A stretch of 6,353 nt of DNA from SAR116 cluster bacterium (GTDB lineage Bacteria > Pseudomonadota > Alphaproteobacteria > Puniceispirillales > Marisalimonadaceae): assembly GCA_002691795.1 (NCBI GenBank), contig NZIY01000062.1, forward strand, positions 28,232 to 34,584, given 5' to 3'. The notes beneath the pieces are model-generated. The model worked only from the letters and a program-made list of their open reading frames with translations. It was not told where the DNA came from and did no database searches. Position numbers and translations under genes: made by a program. Positions within the stretch are counted from its first letter, which is position 1; each line of letters begins with the position of its first letter. This document shows positions 1-6,043 of the stretch, piece after piece.

Positions 1-723
1 TCCTGAAAAAGTTTTTGTAATTAAACTATTGGTATATTTATTTCCAATACCAATTTTAGAATATACTTTTATGTGACCTAATTTAAATGAAAAAGATAAA
101 TTCAACAACTTACTATTATAAAAATTCGCCTCTACAATATCTAAGGAAGATATCTTTACATCTAACGAAACAAAAAAATCAAAAATATAACTTCCAATAT
201 CATACAAACAGGAGGAGTCTAATGTTTTTTGATCTCTAAATGAGTTTGGGGGATTTGAAGGTAAAACAAAATTACACATAATTGTTTCTATTTTGTTAAA
301 CTCATTTTTAATAAATGAAATTGATTTTTTATACATTAATGTATACCTATACATAAATGCTTCTTTGATAAATATAGTGTTATTTTTACTAAAATAAAAT
401 TTTTTACATGATTTTATTTGATTTAGACTTGTAAATATAGGTTTTTCAATAATTAAATTTTTATTTTTTTTTAAAAGTTTTTTGATAAAGTAATAATGAG
501 TATTTGGGGGAGTACTCACTACGAACACTGTATTTTTAGGAAGATTAATAATTGCCTGATCAATATTTCTATATCTTTTATATTTCCTTATATAGGAATT
601 ATTAGACCTAGAAACCAACCCAATTATCTTTTTCCCACTTTTTTCTAGGCTAGGAATTAATTTTGAATCAGCATGATTTCCGATACCTATGACACAATAA
701 TAATGGTTATTATTAATTTTCAT
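1..723 (-). CDS. Gfo/Idh/MocA family NAD(P)-dependent oxidoreductase, 3' end cut by the window edge
   Basis: My own reading of the minus strand gives an open frame of 241 codons from ATG at 723-721 to the left edge with no stop, so roughly the last quarter of a typical ~330-residue protein is missing. Seen: an N-terminal Rossmann motif with G13, G15 and A18 (GIGNHA), a strand ending VVSTPPNTH (residues 68-76), the hallmark EKP at 93-95 whose Lys is normally catalytic, EAFMYR at 121-126, and LYDIGSYIFD at 173-182 in the place of the family's D-x-G-x-H/Y segment. The family oxidises or reduces sugars, often nucleotide-linked keto-sugars, in the cytoplasm. The start codon shares one base with the stop of the upstream phosphotransferase gene (TAATG), and no Shine-Dalgarno is visible, so translational coupling is likely. 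In this locus a sugar-tailoring role (3- or 4-keto reduction, or UDP-sugar dehydrogenation) is inferred. The substrate is unknown. The family call is firm. Confidence 0.9.
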   Translation of the reverse strand, partial: MKINNNHYYCVIGIGNHADSKLIPSLEKSGKKIIGLVSRSNNSYIRKYKRYRNIDQAIINLPKNTVFVVSTPPNTHYYFIKKLLKKNKNLIIEKPIFTSLNQIKSCKKFYFSKNNTIFIKEAFMYRYTLMYKKSISFIKNEFNKIETIMCNFVLPSNPPNSFRDQKTLDSSCLYDIGSYIFDFFVSLDVKISSLDIVEANFYNSKLLNLSFSFKLGHIKVYSKIGIGNKYTNSLITKTFSG

Positions 724-1706
724 TATTCAATTTTTAAAACTTTATTACTATGAATTTTAATCGAAAAAAATATAAAAATTATAAAAATAAAAGCCGACAT
801 AAAACCAAAATAAATAGCAAATACAGTAGAACTATAGTTCAAAATTAAATAAACAACTATTAATGATTGGATTATTTGAATAAAATTAAAGAAAAATGTT
901 GAAAACAAATGACTGTTTTTTAATGAAGCTATTCTTTGATAAATGTTATCTTTATGACCTTTAAAAATATTTTCTTTAAAAAAGATTTTTACAAGAGTAG
1001 TTGCTACTAAATCCAATAAAATTGGAAAAAGAAAAAAAACTGATATTAAGTAATCAAATTGGTTATTATTTTTTAATAATATGATGTATATTATACCAGC
1101 TAAAAAATACGAGCCAGAATCACCTTGAAACCCAACTTTCCCGCGAAAATTAAAAAATAAATAAGGTAAAGTACAACATATTAGTGGAAGAAATAAAATT
1201 AAATTACCGCTTAAAATTGTAATAAAAAAGTAGCAAATTATAAACGTCATAACAGCCAATCCATTAATGCCATCAATTTGATTAAAAAATATAATTAAAA
1301 AAACAAAATAAAATGTTTTTAAAATAAAATATCCAATATGAATTTCTTCTTGAGAAGAAATAAAATTAAAAACAAAAGATATTAGAAGAAAAAATAAGAT
1401 TTTAATCTTAAAATTTAAATTAAATTTATCATCCATTAATCCAATAACAGATAATGAAAATAACATGAAATAATCATAAATATTTAAAATATTATCATAA
1501 AAAAATAAAATTGGAATTATCGCTAAAGGGTATACAATACCAAGACCTTTTAACATTTTTTGATGATATACAGAGGATTTTTCATTAAATTCACACTCCC
1601 CGACAATCCAAGAAATTTTATATTGAATAAGTTTTATACAAAAAAGTGATATTAACATTATAAAAATACATATTGTTATAGATAATGAAAAAGAATTAAA
1701 TATCAT
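723..1706 (-). CDS. WecA/WbpL/MraY-superfamily polyprenyl-phosphate HexNAc-1-phosphate transferase (integral membrane)
   Basis: Likely transfers a HexNAc-1-phosphate from a UDP-sugar to undecaprenyl phosphate, the first membrane step of O-unit or glycan assembly. The protein is 327 residues, usual for the family, and almost wholly hydrophobic with about ten membrane segments. Numbering from ATG at 1706, motifs seen are GLMDD (89-93, Mg-binding Asp pair), FFNQIDGINGLA (140-151, catalytic loop), GFQGDSGSYFLAG (192-204), DLVATT (232-237) and GHKDNIYQR (250-258, last cytoplasmic loop). YQ in the last motif favours the WbpL-like branch over WecA proper. The start is chosen as ATG because AGGAAG lies 8 bases upstream; a TTG one codon earlier (1709) is possible. 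The gene overlaps the end of the glycosyltransferase gene by 11 bases and the next gene by one. Oddities: Asn replaces the second Asp of the DGxDG loop, Asn replaces the second His of HxxH, and the N-terminal GGG loop is degenerate (KGLG). The transferred sugar is not known. Confidence 0.9.
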   Translation of the reverse strand: MIFNSFSLSITICIFIMLISLFCIKLIQYKISWIVGECEFNEKSSVYHQKMLKGLGIVYPLAIIPILFFYDNILNIYDYFMLFSLSVIGLMDDKFNLNFKIKILFFLLISFVFNFISSQEEIHIGYFILKTFYFVFLIIFFNQIDGINGLAVMTFIICYFFITILSGNLILFLPLICCTLPYLFFNFRGKVGFQGDSGSYFLAGIIYIILLKNNNQFDYLISVFFLFPILLDLVATTLVKIFFKENIFKGHKDNIYQRIASLKNSHLFSTFFFNFIQIIQSLIVVYLILNYSSTVFAIYFGFMSAFIFIIFIFFSIKIHSNKVLKIE

Positions 1707-2919
1707 CAAACAAACTTCCTATTTGTTTTTTTACTTGAATAATATCGAATAATTTCTCATGGAGAATCTTTGAGTTTTTTGAATATATATTATTGTTACT
1801 TTTTATTTTTTTACAGAAACTTTTTATTTTTTCTATATTGATACCTATATCATCTTTATAATCAATAACAATACCACATTCATTTTCATTTATCAGCCTA
1901 CTAATTTTAGATTTTTTATTTGCAAAGCATAGAATTGGTAAGCCAAATTGAGTATAACTTACAAATTTTCCAGGAATATTACTTGAAAATAAGTTTCTAT
2001 TAAGAGAAACAATACCACAATTTGAAGAATGAAATATATTTGGCAATTCATTTTCTTGAACAGTTTTTTTAAAAGAAACATAGTTAATTTTATCTAATTT
2101 GGGATAAATATTTTTAGAATAAAAAAGTATTTCTAATATTTTATTATCTGTAAACTTATTCAAGAATTTTAATACGTTATTTGCATCTTGAGCACTACCA
2201 AAATTACCGGTATATACCGCTCTAATTTTTGAGTATTCTTTTCTTTTTTTCAAAATAAAGAGTTCTTTTGAATTTATACTTGGCCAATTATATAAAACTT
2301 CTAACTGACTTTTTTTTCTCAATTTCTGTTTTAATAATTTTAAATTTTCTGGAGACTCTACTCCAATTTTATTAGGAATTAAATATTGAGGATAAGACAA
2401 AAAATGAAGAATTTTAAATAAAGTATTATTTTTTATTAATCCTATTGATCTTAACCAATCAGGGAAAATATCTCTTAAGATATAGTAAGTTGGAGCATTA
2501 GATATTTTTTTTATTAAAAAAGTAGGTAACCATAAAAAAGCTGATGGTCCATACCAAATAACTAAATCATTGTTCTGTAATTGTTTATAAAATCTAATTA
2601 CTTTTATTGATAAAATTAGAGATAAACATATTTCAAAGAAAAATCTCGACACTATATTTTTATTTCTAAAAGAATCTAAAAAATTTGTTGTAATAAAGTT
2701 TATTCCACTTATATCGTAATTCTTAAAATGTGATTGTTTTTTTTCAGGGTTTTGCCCTGAATGAATGCAGGTAACTAAAGCACCTTCTTTCAGAAGAGAT
2801 CTTGACAAATTGTATATCATTCCAGATGCAGAATTTCTTGTTGGTATAAAACAATCACTAATAATACACACTGATTTTTTGTAAAACTTATTTTTATACT
2901 CTGAACATTTTGGTTTCAT
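1696..2919 (-). CDS. GT-B fold family 4-type glycosyltransferase
   Basis: A 407-residue cytoplasmic glycosyltransferase, expected to add a sugar from a nucleotide donor to the lipid-linked glycan. Seen: an N-terminal Rossmann half opening with SVCIISDCFIP (16-26) and a loop NSASGMIYNLSRSL (29-42), which matches the acceptor-domain start of family 4 enzymes; YYILRDIFPDWLRSIGL (145-161), a segment typical of WbuB/WcaI-like members; the linker near VESPENLKLL (187-196); and a C-terminal donor domain with AVYTGNFGSAQDANNV (234-249), GIVSLNRNLFSSNIPGKF (302-319), and GLPILCFAN (326-334) before a short acidic stretch NENEC (344-348). Hydrophobic stretches near 90-110 and 127-137 suggest membrane association. 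It is first in the left minus-strand block, and the phosphotransferase start lies inside its last codons. ATG at 2919 has no recognisable Shine-Dalgarno. GTG at codon 17 is an alternative but would trim right up to the first strand. Donor sugar and linkage are not assignable. The family is firm. Confidence 0.9.
   Translation of the reverse strand: MKPKCSEYKNKFYKKSVCIISDCFIPTRNSASGMIYNLSRSLLKEGALVTCIHSGQNPEKKQSHFKNYDISGINFITTNFLDSFRNKNIVSRFFFEICLSLILSIKVIRFYKQLQNNDLVIWYGPSAFLWLPTFLIKKISNAPTYYILRDIFPDWLRSIGLIKNNTLFKILHFLSYPQYLIPNKIGVESPENLKLLKQKLRKKSQLEVLYNWPSINSKELFILKKRKEYSKIRAVYTGNFGSAQDANNVLKFLNKFTDNKILEILFYSKNIYPKLDKINYVSFKKTVQENELPNIFHSSNCGIVSLNRNLFSSNIPGKFVSYTQFGLPILCFANKKSKISRLINENECGIVIDYKDDIGINIEKIKSFCKKIKSNNNIYSKNSKILHEKLFDIIQVKKQIGSLFDDI
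1715..1720 (-). promoter_or_regulatory. Shine-Dalgarno AGGAAG for the phosphotransferase gene
   Basis: On the minus strand AGGAAG (1720 to 1715) sits 8 bases before ATG at 1706, or 5 bases before TTG at 1709. It lies inside the coding end of the upstream glycosyltransferase. It is the only clear ribosome binding site among the starts in this window and supports ATG as the start. Confidence 0.6.
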
Positions 2920-3026
2920 AACATATAAATAATGACGATTTAATATAAAAAATAAACTAATTTATTTTTCTTTCATATATAATCTTTACATAATATATTA
3001 ACTGAAAAAACTTATAAAATTACACT
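2920..3026. promoter_or_regulatory. Divergent intergenic region carrying promoters for both directions (inferred)
   Basis: This 107 bp, almost pure A/T stretch separates the minus-strand glycosyltransferase from the plus-strand dehydratase, so promoters for both must lie here or inside the neighbouring genes. Seen: a consensus plus-strand -10 hexamer TATAAT at 2978-2983, though no good -35 lies 16-18 bases before it; TTTACA at 2985-2990; TATAAA at 3013-3018, whose expected start point would fall at or next to the ATG at 3027 and give an almost leaderless message; a palindrome TAATATATTA at 2991-3000; and the inverted repeat at 2948-2969. Neither flanking start has a Shine-Dalgarno. In DNA this AT-rich, -10-like words arise by chance, so exact promoter positions are not supported. 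Confidence 0.5.
2948..2969. repeat. AT-only inverted repeat, 9 bp arms with a 4 base loop
   Basis: Left arm AAAAATAAA (2948-2956), loop CTAA, right arm TTTATTTTT (2961-2969): a perfect 9 bp match with no G or C in the arms. It lies between the divergent genes, about 30 bp from the glycosyltransferase start and 58 bp from the dehydratase start. It could be an operator or simply a product of base composition. As a hairpin it would be weak and does not resemble a terminator for either flanking gene. Confidence 0.4.
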
Positions 3027-4907
3027 ATGATACTCAATTTTTTTAATAATTTATTTAATCTAAATCGTAAATTTAAAAAATCTATTATTATTAGTTTAGA
3101 TGTTTTTATTATTTTAATAAGTCTTATAATTTCGATGAACCTAAGATTAGACTCTTACTATTTTTTAAATGATCAAAATTTTTTAATAAGTTTTTTGTTA
3201 ATCATACCTGTTTGTATTTTATCTAATTTGTATTTTGAACTTTATATCCCTGTAATAAGATTTATTTCTGGAAATTTTATTAAAACAATATTTAAATGTA
3301 CTTTTGTATTGTCATTTCTGTTAATAATTTTGTCAAACATCTCCTTTTTTTCCATACCTAGAACAGTTCCTTTTATTTTTTTAATTTTAAGTTTTATTAT
3401 GATTGGAGGTTTAAGAGTTTTAATAAAGTTAATATATAATAACTTAAATCATAAAAAAAGAAAAAATGTTGCAGTATTTGGCGCTAAAAGAGAAGGAAGA
3501 GAACTATTAAGTATCCTGTATCAAAGTTCGATTTATAACCCTATTTTATTTTTTGAAGAAGATAAAACAATCATTGGGTCTGAAATTAATGGATTAAAAG
3601 TGTATTCATTTAAGAAAAATTTAAATCTTCTATCAAAGTATAAAATTGAAACACTTTTAATTACTTCTGAAACACCGCTAAGTAAAATTAAAAAATATAT
3701 TATTGATGAACCAGATAATTATCCTCTTGAAATTAAATCCGTTCTAGACCCATCATCATTATTTGATTTTTCAGAAAATTCTAAACTAATTAAGGAAGTA
3801 ACAATTGAAGATCTGTTGAATAGAAAACCTATAAAGCCTGACTTAGAACTTATGAAAAAAAATGTTTTTAATAAAGTTATATTTGTTAGTGGTTCTGGGG
3901 GTTCTATAGGAAGTGAAATTTGCAGAGAAATAATAAACTTTTCTCCTCGCAAAATAATCTTATTCGATCATTCAGAATTTTTATTATACAAAATTTATGA
4001 AGAAATTAAATCTAAACCTAATTTTAATCACTCCAAGATTATAATTCAACCAATACTTGGATCTATACAGAATTATAATTTATTAGATACAACATTCAAA
4101 GAAAATCAGATTTCAATAGTTTTTCATGCTGCTGCTTATAAACATGTTGATTTAGTGGAAAAAAATATTTTTGAATCTGTTAAAAATAATATTTTAGGTA
4201 CTGAATTCATTTGTAATGTTTCTTATAAATACAATGTAAAGAATTTTATACTTGTATCTAGTGACAAAGCAGTTAGACCAACTAATTTCATGGGAGCAAC
4301 AAAAAGAGTTTCTGAACTAATCTGCCAATCATATAAAGCCAATGTAAAAAAGACCAAATTTTCAATAGTCAGATTTGGAAATGTTATGGGATCATCAGGT
4401 TCAGTTATACCAAAGTTTGAGGAACAAATAAAAACTGGAGGCCCTTTAACTGTAACCAACAAAACAGTTACTAGATTTTTTATGACTATTCAAGAAGCTG
4501 CCCAATTAGTCATTCAGAGTATGTCACTTGCTAAAGGAAACGATATATTTATCTTAGACATGGGCAAGCCAATAAAAATATTAGAATTAGCTAAAAAAAT
4601 GATTTTTTTAAAAGGTTTTACACCTTTTCTTGATGAAAATAGAGAAAATTCAACTTATAAAAAAAGAAAAAACATAAAGATAAAAATTACAGGATTAAAA
4701 AGAGGTGAAAAGCTATATGAAGAGTTAATGTTTGAAAACCATCCAATTAAAACGATACATCCTAGAATTTTCTCAGTGAATGAAAAAAATATGTTGCTTC
4801 CTGAGTATAAGAAATTGATTAAAGAATTAGAGCTTTGTTGTATTGAAAATGATTTGGTTAGATTAAAAGATCTACTTAAACACCCATATATCCAACTAAA
4901 CAAATAA
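3027..4907 (+). CDS. wbpM: Membrane-bound UDP-HexNAc 4,6-dehydratase, WbpM/CapD/PglF family
   Basis: Predicted to convert UDP-GlcNAc to UDP-4-keto-6-deoxy-GlcNAc, the entry to D-QuiNAc, D-FucNAc or bacillosamine-type sugars. At 626 residues it has the full length of the large-dehydratase family. In order: four membrane segments (about 18-38, 50-68, 85-108, 112-133); a first Rossmann domain beginning NVAVFGAKREGREL (147-160); then the catalytic SDR domain with SGSGGSIGSE (288-297), LFDHSEF (312-318), FHAAAYKHVDLVE (366-378), SSDKAVRPTNFMGATKR (411-427), RFGNVMGSSGSVIPKF (449-464), GGPLTVTNKTVTRFFMT (471-487) and RGEKLYEEL (559-567). Met422 stands four residues before Lys426 where ordinary SDRs have Tyr; this Ser/Thr-Met-Lys triad is typical of the large dehydratases. 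The first domain's usual GAGxxG reads GAKREG. The start suits the family's N-terminus, although no Shine-Dalgarno precedes it. It is the only plus-strand gene in the window. The symbol is by family; capD or pglF would be equally fair. Confidence 0.95.
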   Translation: MILNFFNNLFNLNRKFKKSIIISLDVFIILISLIISMNLRLDSYYFLNDQNFLISFLLIIPVCILSNLYFELYIPVIRFISGNFIKTIFKCTFVLSFLLIILSNISFFSIPRTVPFIFLILSFIMIGGLRVLIKLIYNNLNHKKRKNVAVFGAKREGRELLSILYQSSIYNPILFFEEDKTIIGSEINGLKVYSFKKNLNLLSKYKIETLLITSETPLSKIKKYIIDEPDNYPLEIKSVLDPSSLFDFSENSKLIKEVTIEDLLNRKPIKPDLELMKKNVFNKVIFVSGSGGSIGSEICREIINFSPRKIILFDHSEFLLYKIYEEIKSKPNFNHSKIIIQPILGSIQNYNLLDTTFKENQISIVFHAAAYKHVDLVEKNIFESVKNNILGTEFICNVSYKYNVKNFILVSSDKAVRPTNFMGATKRVSELICQSYKANVKKTKFSIVRFGNVMGSSGSVIPKFEEQIKTGGPLTVTNKTVTRFFMTIQEAAQLVIQSMSLAKGNDIFILDMGKPIKILELAKKMIFLKGFTPFLDENRENSTYKKRKNIKIKITGLKRGEKLYEELMFENHPIKTIHPRIFSVNEKNMLLPEYKKLIKELELCCIENDLVRLKDLLKHPYIQLNK

Positions 4908-4919
4908 TGTAAATTTGTT
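4899..4919. terminator. Weak hairpin across the convergent gene junction, possible bidirectional terminator
   Basis: AACAAAT (4899-4905) and ATTTGTT (4913-4919) are perfect 7 base complements around a 7 base loop. They span both stop codons (TAA at 4905-4907 on plus, TAA at 4920-4918 on minus). The position, exactly where two convergent genes meet with a 10 bp gap, suits a shared terminator. However, there is only one G-C pair and no immediate T-run follows in either direction, so it may be chance. Confidence 0.25.
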
Positions 4920-6042
4920 AGAGATTTATTTTCCAAGTATTTTTTTTAACATAATCTATATAACTGAGTACTATTTTAAGTAATTTTTGTGAAACATTTT
5001 TTTCATTATAATCATCTATAAGTTTTGATTTATTGTAATCATGTTGAGACAACATAATATCAATAGACATTAGTATTAATTTATGATTTAGACCTGTCAT
5101 AATTAATGTACCTTTATCAAAACCTTCTGGTCTTTCATGAACATTTCTTATAGTTATAGCTGGAAAATTTAAAATAGACGCTTCTTCAGTTATTGTTCCA
5201 CTGTCAGATATAACTAATTTGGCATTCATTTGAAGATTAATATAATCAAAAAATCCCAGAGGCTTTAAAAAATTAATGTATTTAGTTTCTCTTTGTAAAT
5301 CAAAATCTTTTAGTCTTTTTTCTGTTCTAGGATGAGTTGATACAATTATTTGTTTTTGAAATTTAGTAGCAATTTCTTTCAATGAATTCAAGATTTCAGC
5401 TAAGTTATTTTTATGATCAACATTTTCCTCACGATGCATACTTACAACAAAATACTGATTTTTAATTAAATTTAATTTATCTAGAATTCGACAATTAGAA
5501 ATTTTTTTTTTATAAAAGTCTAAAACCTCTGGAATATGAGATCCTGTTTTAAAAATTTTTTCTTGAGATATACCTTCTCTTATTAAGTATCTTCTTGCAT
5601 GTTCAGTTAAAACTAAGTTGATATCACTTAAATGATCTACGATTTTTCTATTTATTTCTTCAGGAACTCTCTCATCAAAACATCTGTTCCCAGCCTCCAT
5701 ATGAAACACTGGAATTTTGTTCCTTTTTGCTGAGATAACTGACAAACACGAGTTTGTATCTCCATATAATAATACTGCATCTGGTTTTTCTTTTTTTAAA
5801 ACTTTATCTGTTTCCTTTATCACATTACCGATTGTATCAGCAGAATTTACACCACCTGAATTTAAAAAATAATTTGGCTTTCTAATGCTTAAATCCTTAA
5901 AAAAAACCTCATTTAGCTCATAGTCATAATTTTGACCAGTATGAACTAAAACATGTTCAGTATGTTTGTCAAATTCAGCTATAACTCTACACATTTTAAT
6001 AAGCTCAGGACGAGTACCTACTATGGTCATAACTTTATACAT
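4918..6042 (-). CDS. fnlC: UDP-N-acetylhexosamine 2-epimerase, WbjD/FnlC type (WecB superfamily)
   Basis: A soluble, non-hydrolysing UDP-HexNAc 2-epimerase of 374 residues, the usual length. Seen: GTRPELIK (9-16), HTGQNYDYELNEVFF (34-48), GDTNS (94-98), FHMEAGNRCFDERVPEE (113-129), SMHREENVD (201-209), STHPRT (235-240), SDSGTITEEA (279-288) and ERPEG (303-307). These cover the UDP-binding and catalytic His, Asp and Glu positions known in WecB. The NYDYELNEVFF and GNRCFDERVPEE segments resemble the WbjD/FnlC/Cap5G branch, which performs the last step to UDP-L-FucNAc (or UDP-L-QuiNAc), more than WecB itself, which makes UDP-ManNAc. The upstream fnlA-like gene supports this. Its ATG follows the fnlA stop after one base, with only a weak purine-rich GAAAGAAA upstream, so coupling is likely. 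Codons around 178-181 lie on a run of ten A residues. A plain UDP-GlcNAc 2-epimerase cannot be fully excluded. Confidence 0.9.
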   Translation of the reverse strand: MYKVMTIVGTRPELIKMCRVIAEFDKHTEHVLVHTGQNYDYELNEVFFKDLSIRKPNYFLNSGGVNSADTIGNVIKETDKVLKKEKPDAVLLYGDTNSCLSVISAKRNKIPVFHMEAGNRCFDERVPEEINRKIVDHLSDINLVLTEHARRYLIREGISQEKIFKTGSHIPEVLDFYKKKISNCRILDKLNLIKNQYFVVSMHREENVDHKNNLAEILNSLKEIATKFQKQIIVSTHPRTEKRLKDFDLQRETKYINFLKPLGFFDYINLQMNAKLVISDSGTITEEASILNFPAITIRNVHERPEGFDKGTLIMTGLNHKLILMSIDIMLSQHDYNKSKLIDDYNEKNVSQKLLKIVLSYIDYVKKNTWKINL

Positions 6043-6043
6043 T

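Noticed and set aside
464..472. Nine-T run in the oxidoreductase gene as a phase-variation tract
   Set aside because: Runs of 7-9 A or T are common throughout this AT-rich window and encode ordinary Lys and Phe codons. The frame is intact.
2916..2924. Two-codon upstream frame ATG TTA TGA just before the glycosyltransferase start, with its stop overlapping the start codon
   Set aside because: It has no ribosome binding site, and such a short frame is expected by chance. There is no evidence that it is translated.
3719..3952. Open frame of 77 codons on the minus strand
   Set aside because: It lies wholly antisense to the catalytic SDR domain of the WbpM-like gene and its translation has no recognisable domain. 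It is a shadow frame.
4223..4462. Open frame of 79 codons on the minus strand
   Set aside because: Antisense to the most conserved motifs of the WbpM-like gene, which constrain the opposite strand. No domain and no neighbouring ribosome binding site seen.
4655..4936. Open frame of 93 codons on the minus strand, overlapping the end of the epimerase gene
   Set aside because: Mostly antisense to the dehydratase C-terminus, no recognisable domain, and it also overlaps the epimerase end in another frame.
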